A program made the translations under genes and the position numbers. The notes under the pieces are model-generated. The model did not search any database and was not told where the DNA came from. It worked only from the letters and a program-made list of their open reading frames with translations. 58,026 nucleotides of DNA from Comamonas sp. SCN 67-35. GTDB lineage: Bacteria > Pseudomonadota > Gammaproteobacteria > Burkholderiales > Burkholderiaceae_C. Location: contig MEFV01000018.1 in the NCBI GenBank assembly GCA_001725255.1, positions 1 through 58,026 on the forward strand, written 5' to 3'. This document shows, piece after piece, positions 37,845 through 46,807 of the stretch (position 1 is its first letter; each line of letters begins with the position of its first letter).

Positions 37845-38498
37845 ATGCAGAAATTCACCGTGCACAAGGGGCTCGTCGCCCCCATGGATCGCGAGAACGT
37901 GGACACCGACGCGATCATTCCCAAGCAGTTCCTCAAGTCGATCAAGCGCACCGGCTTCGGCCCCAACCTGTTCGACGAATGGCGCTACCTGGATCAGCCC
38001 GGCAGGCCGGGCATGCCCGAATCCAAACGCAAGCCCAACCCGGATTTCGTGCTCAACCAGCCGCGCTACAAAGGCGCGAGCATCCTGCTGGCACGGCAGA
38101 ACTTCGGCTGCGGATCGAGCCGCGAGCACGCGCCCTGGGCGCTGCAGCAATACGGCTTTCGCGCGCTGATTGCGCCCAGCTACGCCGACATCTTCTTCAA
38201 CAACTGCTACAAGAACGGCCTGCTGCCCATCGTTCTGCCCGAAGCCACCGTCGGCAGGCTGTTCGACGCAGTGGCCGCGTTCCCGGGCTACGAACTCACC
38301 GTCGATCTGCAGCGCCAGGTGGTTGTGCAGCCCCAGGGCGAAGAGCTGCCGTTCGAGGTCGAGCCCTTTCGCAAGTACTGCCTGCTCGGCGGCCTGGACG
38401 ACATCGGCCTGACGCTGCGCCACAAGGACAAGATCCAGGCCTACGAGGCCGAGCGCCTCATCACCAAGCCCTGGCTGGCGCATGTGATGTCCTCCTGA
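37845..38498 (+). CDS. leuD: 3-isopropylmalate dehydratase small subunit LeuD
   Basis: A 217-residue swivel-domain partner of LeuC. Motifs typical of LeuD are [59 protein letters not shown] and the C-terminal [15 protein letters not shown]. The start ATG at 37845 lies 11 bases after the entericidin stop with a weak AACAGGAC site, so translation is probably coupled. A palindromic repeat follows before leuB. Confidence 0.96.
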   Translation: MQKFTVHKGLVAPMDRENVDTDAIIPKQFLKSIKRTGFGPNLFDEWRYLDQPGRPGMPESKRKPNPDFVLNQPRYKGASILLARQNFGCGSSREHAPWALQQYGFRALIAPSYADIFFNNCYKNGLLPIVLPEATVGRLFDAVAAFPGYELTVDLQRQVVVQPQGEELPFEVEPFRKYCLLGGLDDIGLTLRHKDKIQAYEAERLITKPWLAHVMSS

Positions 38499-38514
38499 AA
38501 TTTCAAGCAAAAAC

Positions 38515-38551
38515 AGGCTCCAGCGCTTTCCCATCAAGCGCTGGCAGCTAT
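38515..38551 (-). repeat. 37-nt palindromic repeat between leuD and leuB
   Basis: On the reverse strand it starts ATAGCTGCCAGCGCTTGATG. CAGCGCTT (38520-38527) and AAGCGCTG (38536-38543) form a near-perfect stem with a short loop. It occupies most of the 69-base gap between leuD and leuB and would form a hairpin inside the leu mRNA, ending 16 bases before the leuB start. Confidence 0.65.
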
Positions 38552-38567
38552 CAAATCAAGAAACATC

Positions 38568-39638
38568 ATGAATATTGCCATCCTGCCGGGCGACGGCATA
38601 GGCCCCGAAATCGTCACCGAAGCCGTCAAGGTCCTGAATGCACTCGACTTGAAATTCGAGATGCAAACCGCCCCGGTCGGCGGCGCCGCCTACGAAGCCG
38701 CGGGCCACCCGCTGCCCGAAGCCACGTTGAATCTGGCCAAGGCGGCCGACGCCATCCTCTTCGGCGCGGTGGGCGACTGGAAGTACGACACGCTCGAGCG
38801 CGCGCTGCGCCCCGAGCAGGCCATCCTGGGCCTGCGCAAGGCACTGGGCCTGTTCGCCAACTTCCGTCCCGCGATCTGCTACGAGCAGCTCACGCACGCC
38901 TCCAGTCTCAAGCCCGAGCTGGTCGCGGGCCTCGACATCCTCATCGTGCGCGAACTCACCGGCGACATCTACTTCGGCCAGCCGCGCGGGCGCCGCAGCG
39001 CGCCCGATGGCGCGTTCGCCGGCAGCGAGGAGGCGTTCGACACCATGCGCTACACGCGCCCCGAAATCGAGCGCATCGCGCGCGTGGCCTTCGACGCGGC
39101 GCGCCAGCGCGGCAAGCGCGTGACCAGCGTGGACAAGGCCAACGTGCTGGAGACCTTCCAGTTCTGGAAGGATGTGGTGAGCGACGTGCACAAGGACTAC
39201 CCCGACGTGCAGCTCGACCACATGTATGTGGACAACGCCGCGATGCAACTGGTCAAGGAACCGAAGAAATTCGACGTCATCGTCACCGGCAACATGTTCG
39301 GCGACATCCTGAGCGACGAAGCCTCGATGCTCACCGGCTCGATCGGCATGCTGCCCTCGGCCAGCCTGAACGAGAAGAAGCAGGGCCTGTACGAGCCCAG
39401 CCACGGCAGCGCCCCCGACATCGCGGGCAAGGGCGTGGCCAATCCGCTCGCCACCATACTCAGCGCCGCGATGATGCTGCGCTTCTCGCTGCGCCAGAGC
39501 GAAGCTGCGGACCGCATCGAGGCGGCGGTCAAAACGGTGCTGGCCCAGGGCCTGCGCACGCCGGACATCTGGAGCGCAGGCACGACCCGCGTCGGCACGA
39601 CGCAGATGGGCGACGCGGTGGTCAACGCATTGCGCTGA
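38568..39638 (+). CDS. leuB: 3-isopropylmalate dehydrogenase LeuB
   Basis: A 356-residue NAD-dependent enzyme that oxidises and decarboxylates 3-isopropylmalate. Motifs are [13 protein letters not shown] at the start, [29 protein letters not shown] (substrate Arg, Tyr), [20 protein letters not shown] and the metal/NAD region [13 protein letters not shown] and [20 protein letters not shown]. The ATG at 38568 begins the family N-terminus. A terminator follows the gene. Confidence 0.96.
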   Translation: MNIAILPGDGIGPEIVTEAVKVLNALDLKFEMQTAPVGGAAYEAAGHPLPEATLNLAKAADAILFGAVGDWKYDTLERALRPEQAILGLRKALGLFANFRPAICYEQLTHASSLKPELVAGLDILIVRELTGDIYFGQPRGRRSAPDGAFAGSEEAFDTMRYTRPEIERIARVAFDAARQRGKRVTSVDKANVLETFQFWKDVVSDVHKDYPDVQLDHMYVDNAAMQLVKEPKKFDVIVTGNMFGDILSDEASMLTGSIGMLPSASLNEKKQGLYEPSHGSAPDIAGKGVANPLATILSAAMMLRFSLRQSEAADRIEAAVKTVLAQGLRTPDIWSAGTTRVGTTQMGDAVVNALR

Positions 39639-39653
39639 TGCGGCGTTCATGGA

Positions 39654-39687
39654 GATGCCGCAGGCATGAAGTCATGCGGCATCCTTT
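39654..39687 (+). terminator. Terminator of the leu operon
   Basis: GATGCCGCA (39654-39662) and TGCGGCATC (39675-39683) form a perfect 9-bp stem with a 12-base loop, then CTTT. It lies 15 bases after the leuB stop. The short T-run merges into the likely -10 of the next transcription unit. Confidence 0.65.
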
Positions 39688-39692
39688 AAAAT
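39687..39692 (+). promoter_or_regulatory. Likely -10 element of the asd leader transcript
   Basis: TAAAAT at 39687-39692 predicts a message start at about 39699-39701, exactly at the leader-peptide ATG. No good -35 element is seen, as the matching stretch lies in the leu terminator loop. Confidence 0.4.
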
Positions 39693-39700
39693 CCGGTGTC

Positions 39701-39802
39701 ATGCGCGATCACTGCCTGTTTCCGACCCAGAGCCTGCCTGTTCCAGCAGCAGGCGCGGCGGCGCGCGCATCCATCACCAAAACCACGACCATTACGGGCT
39801 GA
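39701..39802 (+). CDS. Putative Thr/Ile-rich leader peptide of asd
   Basis: A 33-codon open frame (ATG 39701, TGA 39800-39802) begins MRDHCLFPTQSL and ends ASITKTTTITG. The last nine residues hold five Thr and two Ile, recalling the thr operon leader of enterics. It lies 102 bases upstream of asd, the gene for the branch-point enzyme of threonine, methionine and lysine synthesis. The predicted message start coincides with the ATG, so translation would be leaderless. This is inference from codon content, position and the alternative hairpins that follow; no homolog was checked. Confidence 0.45.
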   Translation: MRDHCLFPTQSLPVPAAGAAARASITKTTTITG

Positions 39803-39808
39803 AGCAGC

Positions 39809-39886
39809 TCCGGCATCGTCGTGCGCCCTCCCCCGGCCCTGACGAGCCGGGGCAAAAAGCAGCGCCGGATGGTGCACAGACTTTTT
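39809..39886 (+). promoter_or_regulatory. Putative attenuator before asd with mutually exclusive stems
   Basis: Terminator candidate: GTGCGCC (39821-39827) pairs with GGTGCAC (39871-39877, one G-U), enclosing CCCCGGC/GCCGGGG (39831-39837, 39846-39852), and is followed after four bases by TTTTT (39882-39886). Competing stem: TCCGGC (39809-39814), just after the leader stop, pairs with GCCGGA (39864-39869). The two pairings cross, so only one can form. A ribosome at the leader stop would mask TCCGGC and favour termination. A ribosome stalled at the Thr/Ile codons would leave it free. Confidence 0.4.
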
Positions 39887-39904
39887 ATCTGAAAGGGCAG
39901 AGCA

Positions 39905-41017
39905 ATGAGCAAGCAACTGGTAGGCCTCGTCGGCTGGCGCGGCATGGTCGGCTCCGTGCTGATGGAGCGCATGCAGGCCGAGGGCGACTTCGAGCTGATC
40001 GAGCCGGTCTTCTTTTCCACCTCCAACGCGGGCGGCCAGGCACCGGAGATGGCGCGCACGCACCGCGCGCTGCAGGACGCCAATGACGTCGCCGCGCTCA
40101 CGAAGTGCGACATCGTCATCTCCTGCCAGGGCGGCGACTACACCAAGGCCATCTTTCCCAAGGTGCGCGCCAGCGGCTGGCAAGGCCACTGGATCGACGC
40201 GGCCAGCGCGCTGCGCATGCAGGACGACGCGGTCATCATTCTCGATCCGGTCAACGAAGACCTCATCCAGGCGAAGCTCGCCGCGGGTGGCAGGAACTGG
40301 ATCGGCGGCAACTGCACCAATTCCATCCTGCTGATGGGCCTCGTCGGCCTGTTCAAGGCCGGTCTGGTCGAATGGGTCAGCTCCATGACCTACCAGGCGG
40401 CCTCGGGCGGCGGCGCCAATCACATGCGCGAGCTGCTCAAGGGCATGGGCGTGATCCATGGTGCGGTCGCCAAGGAGCTCGCCACCCCGGCCTCGGCCAT
40501 CCTCGAGATCGACCGCCAGGTCGCGCAGACCATCCGCCAGGACGTGCCGCGCGAATTCTTCGGCGCTCCCCTGGCCGGCGGCCTGATCCCGTGGATCGAC
40601 GCGCAGCTGGACAACGGCCAGTCCAAGGAAGAATGGAAGGGCCAGGCCGAGGTCAACAAGATCCTGGGCACACCCTCCCCCATCCCGGTCGACGGCCTGT
40701 GCGTGCGCATCGGCGCCATGCGCTGCCACTCGCTCGCGCTCACGCTCAAGCTCAAGCGCGACGTGCCGCTGGCCGAAGTCGAGGCGCTCATCAAGGGCGG
40801 CAACCCCTGGGTCAAGTTCGTCCCCAACGAGCGCGAACAGACCGTCCAGGAACTCACGCCCGCCGCCATCACCGGCACCCTGGAAGTGGCCGTGGGCCGT
40901 GTGCGCAAGCTCAACATCGGCCCGCAGTACGTCTCCGCCTTCGTGGTGGGCGACCAGCTGCTCTGGGGCGCGGCCGAGCCGCTGCGCCGCATGCTGCGCA
41001 TCCTGCTCAAGGCCTGA
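39905..41017 (+). CDS. asd: Aspartate-semialdehyde dehydrogenase
   Basis: A 370-residue NADP enzyme that reduces aspartyl phosphate to aspartate semialdehyde, the branch point to Lys, Met and Thr. The N-terminal NADP loop is [17 protein letters not shown]. The catalytic Cys is in [37 protein letters not shown] and the substrate-binding [16 protein letters not shown] (Arg, His) follow. The ATG at 39905 follows GAAAGGGCAG. A hairpin GGGGCC/GGCCCC (41032-41048) lies just downstream. It is separated from leuB by a terminator and from fimV by 344 bases. Confidence 0.95.
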   Translation: MSKQLVGLVGWRGMVGSVLMERMQAEGDFELIEPVFFSTSNAGGQAPEMARTHRALQDANDVAALTKCDIVISCQGGDYTKAIFPKVRASGWQGHWIDAASALRMQDDAVIILDPVNEDLIQAKLAAGGRNWIGGNCTNSILLMGLVGLFKAGLVEWVSSMTYQAASGGGANHMRELLKGMGVIHGAVAKELATPASAILEIDRQVAQTIRQDVPREFFGAPLAGGLIPWIDAQLDNGQSKEEWKGQAEVNKILGTPSPIPVDGLCVRIGAMRCHSLALTLKLKRDVPLAEVEALIKGGNPWVKFVPNEREQTVQELTPAAITGTLEVAVGRVRKLNIGPQYVSAFVVGDQLLWGAAEPLRRMLRILLKA

Positions 41018-41246
41018 TCCGCGTCGCCCGAGGGGCCACGCAGGCCCCGCGCCGCAGAGGCACGCCGCGATCGCCCGTCGGGTCTGGAAATCATCGTCTG
41101 CAAATCGGCCGCGGCCACCCATCATGGGCTTTGCCGTTCCTCCAGAACGCCGTCGATGCTCCGAGCGGGACCGGCTCACGGCTGTTGCCCCCAGCCAACA
41201 AGCCAGCGGTGAAAGCTCGGAAAAAAAGCTGAACCGCATCCTCACC

Positions 41247-41275
41247 TTGTCAGTGCAACATATTGATGCTAAGGT
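41247..41275 (+). promoter_or_regulatory. Promoter candidate for fimV
   Basis: TTGTCA (41247-41252), 17-base spacer, TAAGGT (41270-41275). This -35/-10 pair predicts a start near 41282, 80 bases before the fimV ATG. Confidence 0.45.
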
Positions 41276-41290
41276 GCTTTGACCTGTCAT

Positions 41291-41314
41291 CAGGAGCTTT
41301 TACGCTCCTGTTTT
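41291..41314 (+). terminator. Hairpin with short T-run in the fimV leader
   Basis: CAGGAGC (41291-41297), loop TTTTAC, GCTCCTG (41304-41310), then TTTT. It would lie at the very start of the fimV message and could act as an early terminator or a 5' stabilising hairpin. Confidence 0.4.
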
Positions 41315-41361
41315 CAAAGCGCAAGACACCCCTTCAGGACGCAACGCACATCGCCGTACCC

Positions 41362-43905
41362 ATGCATCGCTGGAAATTTTCTCTCCTGGCCACTGCGGCC
41401 GCTTTGTCCACGGGGCTGTACATCACCGACGCCAACGCCCTGACGCTGGGTCGCGTGACGGTGCAATCGGCGTTGGGCGAGCCTCTGCGCGCCCAGGTTG
41501 CGCTGCCCAACATCACGGCGGCCGAGGCGGACTCCCTGCACGTCAGCATCGCCAGCCCCGACGTCTTTCGCGCCCAGGGGCTGGAATTTTCGCCCGCGGT
41601 CAACGGCATCCACCTGGAACTCAAGCGCGGCGCAGGTGGCGCCATGGTGCTGCAGATGAACAGCAACAACGCGGTCAACGACCCGTTCATCGACATCGTC
41701 ATCGACGCCGCCTGGAATGCCGGCCACCTGGTGCGCAGCTACACGCTGCTCTTCGATCCTCCCGCGCTGCGCAGCACCCCGGCACCCGCGCCCGTCGCTC
41801 CGCAGACGTCCAGCAGCCCGGCCGTGGCCGCGCCGGTGCGCACGCCAAGCGTGTCCGCCGCTCCGGCCGTGCGCGCGCCTGCTGTTGCAACGCATGGCAC
41901 GGCGCAGCCATCCGGCAAGGAAGTCAGTGTTCAGGCGGGCGATACGGCCGGAGCCATCGCCAGCGCCCACCGCCCGAGCGGCATCTCGCTCGATCAGATG
42001 CTGGTGGCCATGGTGCGAGCCAATCCGCACGCCTTCATCGAAGGCAATGTCAACCGGTTGCGCGCGGGCTCCGTCCTGCAACTGCCGGGCAAGGAGGAGG
42101 CGCAGGCTACCCCCGCTGCGGAGGCACGCCAGATCATCGCCACGCAAAGCCAGGATTTCAACGCCTACCGTCGCCGCCTGGCAGGCGCCGCGCCCGAGGC
42201 AGCGGTGCAGGCCGCCTCGCGTTCGGCCAGCGGCAAGGTGCAGACCGAGGTGGCGGAAGACAAACCCACCGCCAAGAGCGCCGACAAGCTCACGCTGAGC
42301 AAGGGCAGTGCAGCCAGGCAGACCGCGGATGCCAAGACGGCACAAGCCAAGCAGGCCGAAGACGACGCGGCACGCCTGAAAGAGCTCTCCAAGAACATTG
42401 AAGACCTCAAGAATGTGAGCCAGGGAACCGAACCCGCTTCGGCACCCGCCCCGCAAGCGGCCGAGCAGACACCGCCCGCCTCCGGGGCTGCTGGCAGCTC
42501 GCCAGCCCCATCGGCCGCGGCCACCCCCGCGCCAGAGCCAGCAGCCGCGCCCGCAACGACACCTGCGGTGCCTGTCGCGCCGCCGGCGGAATCCGTCAAG
42601 CCCAAGGAGCCTCCCAAGTCCGCCACGCCGGCTGTGGCGGCGCCCGCGCCGGTGCCCGAACCCAGCCTGCTCGGCTCGCTGACCGAACAACCGATGCTCG
42701 CTGGTGGCGCGCTGGCACTGGTGCTCCTGATGCTCGGCTGGGGCGGCTACCGCTGGAAGCGGAGCCGACGCAATGCGCAAGGGCCGGAGACCACGTTCGC
42801 CGACGACGCCGACCATCCCGACTCCTTCTTCGCCGAAAGCGGCGGCCAGGAAGTGGACACCACGAGCAGCGACCTCACCACGGGCTCCACCTCCACCCTG
42901 TATTCACCGAGCCAGCTCGACCAGATCGGCGACGTGGATCCGGTGGCCGAGGCGGACGTCTACCTCGCCTACGGGAAAGACCCGGAGGCCGAGGCCATCC
43001 TCAAGGAAGCAGCGCTGCAACACCCGGAGCAGATCTCCATTGCGGCCAAGCTTGCGGAGATCTACGCCAAACGGCAGGATCGCGTGGCATTCGAGTCCAT
43101 GGCCCGCAAGGTTCAGGACCTCACCCGCGGCCAGGGCGCGGAGTGGGAGCGCGTGCGCCAGGCGGGCGCCGAGCTCGACGGCGACAACCCGCTCTACAAG
43201 CCTGCCGCCCCGGCGGCGGCTCGCCCTGCAGAGCCGACGGCCGGGCCCGCGTTCGCGGCATCGGCACCCGCCGCCCCCGACTCGCTGCTGCCCGAAATCA
43301 ACCTCGACCTGGATCTGGACGACGGCGCCGCCACACTGCCGCCTGCGCACAACCCATCCGCGACGTCCGCAGCGGGCGGCACCTTCGTGGCTGCGGCCGT
43401 CGGTGCGGCGCAGCACGCGCTGGACGAGCCCAGCGCGACGAACGAACTCCATGAACTGATACTGCCCTCGGCATTGCCCGAAGAGCCGGTCCCCGCGCTG
43501 CACACGGGTGAGCCTCTCGGACAGACGCTGGATTTTCCGATCGATGACCTGGCCCTGGCCGACAGCGGCCCCATGCCGCTGACCGGAAAGGACGTGTCGC
43601 CCGCGCAATCTGCCGGCCTGGCGTCACGGCCGGCTCCGCTGGAATTCGACCTGGGCGATCTGTCGCTGGATCTGAACCAGCCCGCTGGCGCCGCGCCCGC
43701 GGCAAGCACGGCCGCCCCGGTGCGGGCCGATGAGCCACAACCGTCCATTCCAAGCGATCCGCTGGCCACCAAGCTGGCGCTGGCCGAAGAATTCAAGACC
43801 ATCGGCGACAATGAAGGCGCACGCTCGCTGATCGAGGAAGTCATGGCGCAGGCCAGCGGCGATCTCAAGGCCGAGGCGCAGCGCCTGCTCGATACGCTGA
43901 GCTGA
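41362..43905 (+). CDS. fimV: FimV/HubP-type polar scaffold protein
   Basis: An 847-residue inner-membrane protein that organises the cell pole and type IV pilus/secretion functions. Signal peptide 1-26 (ending DANA); periplasmic FimV N-terminal domain about 27-134 (LTLGRVTVQSALGEPLRAQV); LysM peptidoglycan-binding domain about 190-245 (VSVQAGDTAGAIASAHRP, VNRLRAGSVLQLP). An Ala/Pro-rich and coiled stretch follows, then one membrane helix near 441-460 (LAGGALALVLLMLGWGG), a long acidic cytoplasmic tail, and the conserved C-terminal FimV domain (about 800-847; TKLALAEEFKTIGDNEGARS). The ATG at 41362 opens the signal peptide. The asd-fimV-truA order is conserved in beta- and gammaproteobacteria. 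Confidence 0.93.
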   Translation: MHRWKFSLLATAAALSTGLYITDANALTLGRVTVQSALGEPLRAQVALPNITAAEADSLHVSIASPDVFRAQGLEFSPAVNGIHLELKRGAGGAMVLQMNSNNAVNDPFIDIVIDAAWNAGHLVRSYTLLFDPPALRSTPAPAPVAPQTSSSPAVAAPVRTPSVSAAPAVRAPAVATHGTAQPSGKEVSVQAGDTAGAIASAHRPSGISLDQMLVAMVRANPHAFIEGNVNRLRAGSVLQLPGKEEAQATPAAEARQIIATQSQDFNAYRRRLAGAAPEAAVQAASRSASGKVQTEVAEDKPTAKSADKLTLSKGSAARQTADAKTAQAKQAEDDAARLKELSKNIEDLKNVSQGTEPASAPAPQAAEQTPPASGAAGSSPAPSAAATPAPEPAAAPATTPAVPVAPPAESVKPKEPPKSATPAVAAPAPVPEPSLLGSLTEQPMLAGGALALVLLMLGWGGYRWKRSRRNAQGPETTFADDADHPDSFFAESGGQEVDTTSSDLTTGSTSTLYSPSQLDQIGDVDPVAEADVYLAYGKDPEAEAILKEAALQHPEQISIAAKLAEIYAKRQDRVAFESMARKVQDLTRGQGAEWERVRQAGAELDGDNPLYKPAAPAAARPAEPTAGPAFAASAPAAPDSLLPEINLDLDLDDGAATLPPAHNPSATSAAGGTFVAAAVGAAQHALDEPSATNELHELILPSALPEEPVPALHTGEPLGQTLDFPIDDLALADSGPMPLTGKDVSPAQSAGLASRPAPLEFDLGDLSLDLNQPAGAAPAASTAAPVRADEPQPSIPSDPLATKLALAEEFKTIGDNEGARSLIEEVMAQASGDLKAEAQRLLDTLS

Positions 43906-43996
43906 TCAGGCCGCGCCGCACCCCGGGCGAGGTTCTGCCGCGCCCGGGTTTTCTTTTCCAGGCGCCTGCCGCAACCTTCAGAGGCCAAGCACCACC

Positions 43997-44821
43997 ATGC
44001 GTATCGCACTCGGCGTGAGCTACGACGGCCGGGCCTACCGGGGATGGCAAAGCCAGCCTTCGGGCCAGACGGTACAGGACCACCTCGAAGCAGCGCTCGC
44101 GCGCTTTGCCACCGTCCCCGTTTCCACCGTTTGCGCCGGACGCACCGACGCCGGCGTGCATGCGCTGATGCAGGTGGTGCATTTCGACACCGCGATCGAC
44201 CGCCCCGAGTTCGCCTGGGTGCGCGGACCCAACAGCTTCCTGCCCGCGGACATCGCCGTGCAGTGGGCGCGGCACGTTCCGGATGATTTCCATGCCCGCG
44301 CCTGTGCCACTGCGCGCCGCTATACCTACGTGCTGCTGCAGTCACCGGTGCGCCCCAGCGTGGAAGCCGGGCGCGTGGGCTGGGTCTTCCAGCCGCTGAA
44401 CCAGGCGGCGATGCAGGAGGCGGCGAACCACCTGATCGGCGAGCACGACTTCAGCTCATTTCGCGCTGCCGAGTGTCAGGCCAAAAGCCCCGTCAAGCAC
44501 CTGCGGCGCATCACCCTCTCCGCCCGCGGCCACCCGCAACCCGCCGCCACCGGCATGCAGGGCTGCGCCACCGCGTACTGGCGCTTTGAATTCGAGGGCA
44601 ACGCCTTCCTGCACCACATGATCCGCAACATCATGGGCTGCCTCGTGGCGGTCGGCCAGGGAACCCGGCCCAGCCGCTGGATGCGCGAGGTGCTGGACGC
44701 GCGCTCGCGCAGCGCCGCGGCGCCGACCTTCATGGCCGATGGGCTGTATTTCCTCGGACCTCGCTACGACACCGTCTGGGGCCTGCCCGAGCGCACCCCT
44801 GCGTATGATTGGCTGCCATGA
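43997..44821 (+). CDS. truA: tRNA pseudouridine(38-40) synthase TruA
   Basis: A 274-residue pseudouridine synthase acting on the anticodon stem of many tRNAs. The start MRIALGVSYDGRAYRGWQSQ is the family N-terminus; the catalytic Asp51 lies in CAGRTDAGVHAL; DFSSFRAAECQAKSPVKHL and FLHHMIRNIMG are further family motifs. Its stop overlaps the trpF start (ATGA), coupling the two genes. Confidence 0.95.
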   Translation: MRIALGVSYDGRAYRGWQSQPSGQTVQDHLEAALARFATVPVSTVCAGRTDAGVHALMQVVHFDTAIDRPEFAWVRGPNSFLPADIAVQWARHVPDDFHARACATARRYTYVLLQSPVRPSVEAGRVGWVFQPLNQAAMQEAANHLIGEHDFSSFRAAECQAKSPVKHLRRITLSARGHPQPAATGMQGCATAYWRFEFEGNAFLHHMIRNIMGCLVAVGQGTRPSRWMREVLDARSRSAAAPTFMADGLYFLGPRYDTVWGLPERTPAYDWLP

Positions 44822-45561
44822 ATGGCACCCTTCATGCACAGCAGCCCCATCGCCCCACGCGCACCCGCATCAAAATCTGCGGCCTGACCCGCGAGGAAGA
44901 CGTGGACGCCGCGGTCGCTTTCGGCGCCGACGCGGTCGGCTTCGTGCTCTACCCCGGGAGCAAGCGCTGCGTCTCGCCCGCGCGCGCCGCCGAGCTCGGC
45001 AAGAGGCTGCCGGCGTTCGTCACCCCCGTGCTGCTGTTCGTCAACGCGAATGCTTCCGATGTGATAGCGGCCTGCGCAGGTTTGGCAGGCGCTACAGTTC
45101 AGTTTCATGGAGATGAAACGCCTGAGGACTGCTGGCGCGCCAGCGATCGCGGCCGCATTCCCTACATCCGCGCGGCGCGTATTCCCCTGGGCGCCGCCGG
45201 CACGCGGTTCGACCTCGTAAAATACGCTCACGATTACTCCCACGCCCGCGCCATCCTGCTCGACGCACATGTCGAAGGGTACGGCGGGGGCGGCAAGACA
45301 TTCCATTGGTCACTGCTGCCACCAAACGTCGACGCTCACCTCGTTTTGTCTGGTGGACTTGCACCTGCAAACGTGGGCGATGGCATACGCGAGGTCCGGC
45401 CGCGCTGCAAGACGCTGGCCGTTGACGTGAGCTCCGGCGTGGAGCTTGATGCCCCCGATGGAAACCTGCTTCACGGCATCAAGGACGCCGGCAAGATAGC
45501 CCGCTTCGTCGCCGCCGTGCGTGCGGCCGACGCAGCCTCCGCCCCTGAACCCGATGTTTGA
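44818..45561 (+). CDS. trpF: Phosphoribosylanthranilate isomerase TrpF
   Basis: A 247-residue TIM-barrel enzyme of tryptophan synthesis (phosphoribosylanthranilate to CdRP). The N-terminal [13 protein letters not shown] carries the catalytic Cys21; [13 protein letters not shown] and [10 protein letters not shown] follow, and the second catalytic residue, Asp, is in [10 protein letters not shown]. The ATG at 44818 overlaps truA by 4 bases, and the stop overlaps the trpB start by 8 bases. About 16 residues precede the conserved core, slightly longer than usual. The stretch at 45064-45100 resembles the 37-nt repeat family but aligns with normal TrpF sequence. Confidence 0.95.
   Translation: MNGTLHAQQPHRPTRTRIKICGLTREEDVDAAVAFGADAVGFVLYPGSKRCVSPARAAELGKRLPAFVTPVLLFVNANASDVIAACAGLAGATVQFHGDETPEDCWRASDRGRIPYIRAARIPLGAAGTRFDLVKYAHDYSHARAILLDAHVEGYGGGGKTFHWSLLPPNVDAHLVLSGGLAPANVGDGIREVRPRCKTLAVDVSSGVELDAPDGNLLHGIKDAGKIARFVAAVRAADAASAPEPDV
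45064..45100 (+). repeat. Possible 37-nt repeat-like segment inside trpF
   Basis: Compared with the copy at 48505-48541, 24 of 37 positions match without gaps, including ATAGC at the left end and a 12-base identity, CAGGCGCTACAG. The encoded residues align with normal TrpF sequence and length, so it may be chance. Confidence 0.2.
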
Positions 45562-46807
45562 CTATCACCAACCTGATTCCCGTGGCCACTTTGGCCCCTA
45601 TGGCGGCAGCTTCGTGAGCGAGACGCTCACGCATGCCACCGATGAACTGCGCGCGGCCTATGCACGCTACCAAAACGATCCGGAATTCATCGCCGAATTC
45701 CAGCGCGATCTTGCGCACTACGTCGGGCGCCCCTCGCCCGTCTACCACGCCGAGCGCATGAGCCGCGAAATCGGCGGCGCGCAGATCTACCTCAAGCGCG
45801 AAGACCTGAACCACACCGGCGCGCACAAGATCAACAACGTGATCGGCCAGGCCATGCTCGCGCGGCGCATGGGCAAGCCGCGCATCATCGCCGAGACCGG
45901 TGCGGGGCAGCACGGCGTGGCCACGGCCACGATCTGCGCGCGCTACGGTCTTGAATGCGTGGTCTACATGGGCGCCGAGGACATCAAGCGCCAGAGCCCG
46001 AACGTGTACCGCATGCAGCTGCTGGGCGCCAGCGTCGTGTCGGTGCAGTCCGGCAGCCGCACGCTCAAGGACGCGCTCAACGAAGCCATGCGCGACTGGG
46101 TGGCCCATGTGGACAACACCTTCTACATCATCGGCACCGTCGCCGGACCGCATCCCTACCCGACCATGGTGCGCGATTTTCAAAGCGTGATCGGCCGGGA
46201 GTGCCTCACGCAGATGCCCGAGCTGCTGGGCGCGGACCGCCAGCCCGACGTCGTCGTCGCCTGCGTGGGCGGCGGCAGCAATGCCATGGGCATTTTTTAC
46301 CCCTACATTCCGCACGAGAACGTCAGGCTGATCGGCGTCGAAGCCGCGGGGCTGGGGCTGGATTCGGGCAAGCACTCGGCGAGCCTGGAGCGCGGCAGCC
46401 CCGGCGTGCTGCATGGCAACCGCACCTACATCCTGCAGGACGAAAACGGCCAGATCACCGAGACGCACTCGATCAGCGCGGGCCTGGACTACCCCGGCGT
46501 CGGCCCCGAACACGCCTGGCTGCAGCAGATTCACCGCGCAGAGTACGTGGGCATCACCGACGACGAAGCGCTGGCGGCCTTTCACCACCTGTGCCGCACC
46601 GAGGGCATCATTCCGGCGCTCGAATCGAGCCACGCGGTGGCCTACGCGATGAAACTCGCCAAGACCATGGCACCCGAGCAAACCATCCTCGTGAATCTCT
46701 CGGGCCGCGGCGACAAGGACATCGGCACCGTCGCCGATCTCTCGGGCGGCGAATACCACGACCGGCCCAGCCAGCACGGCGTCAGCGTGAAGGGGGCGAA
46801 GGCATGA
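45554..46807 (+). CDS. trpB: Tryptophan synthase beta subunit
   Basis: A 417-residue PLP enzyme joining indole and serine. The family start ([20 protein letters not shown]) begins at the ATG at 45554. The PLP lysine is Lys92 in [22 protein letters not shown], the phosphate-binding GGGSNAMG and the C-terminal LSGRGDKDI are all present. The gene overlaps trpF by 8 bases and trpA by 4 (ATGA), so trpF-trpB-trpA is one coupled operon. Confidence 0.97.
   Translation: MFDYHQPDSRGHFGPYGGSFVSETLTHATDELRAAYARYQNDPEFIAEFQRDLAHYVGRPSPVYHAERMSREIGGAQIYLKREDLNHTGAHKINNVIGQAMLARRMGKPRIIAETGAGQHGVATATICARYGLECVVYMGAEDIKRQSPNVYRMQLLGASVVSVQSGSRTLKDALNEAMRDWVAHVDNTFYIIGTVAGPHPYPTMVRDFQSVIGRECLTQMPELLGADRQPDVVVACVGGGSNAMGIFYPYIPHENVRLIGVEAAGLGLDSGKHSASLERGSPGVLHGNRTYILQDENGQITETHSISAGLDYPGVGPEHAWLQQIHRAEYVGITDDEALAAFHHLCRTEGIIPALESSHAVAYAMKLAKTMAPEQTILVNLSGRGDKDIGTVADLSGGEYHDRPSQHGVSVKGAKA

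Larger units (their letters stand above)
41018..41361. other. 344-base gap between asd and fimV
   Basis: No gene is seen. The gap holds a hairpin (41032-41048) after asd, a run of seven As near 41221, the fimV promoter candidate (41247-41275) and a 5'-leader hairpin (41291-41310). The open frame that continues upstream of fimV through 41263 has no signal-peptide logic before the ATG at 41362. Confidence 0.6.

Noticed and set aside
35237..39802. Very long open frame across LysR, leuC, leuD and leuB
   Set aside because: It lies in a different frame from four well-conserved enzymes and its translation is low-complexity Arg/Ala/Gly; only its last 33 codons, after the leuB terminator, are of interest.
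39821..39853. CCCCGGC/GCCGGGG hairpin alone as a plus-strand terminator
   Set aside because: It is followed by CAAAAAG, not Ts, on the plus strand; it makes sense only as the inner part of the larger stem that precedes T5 at 39882.
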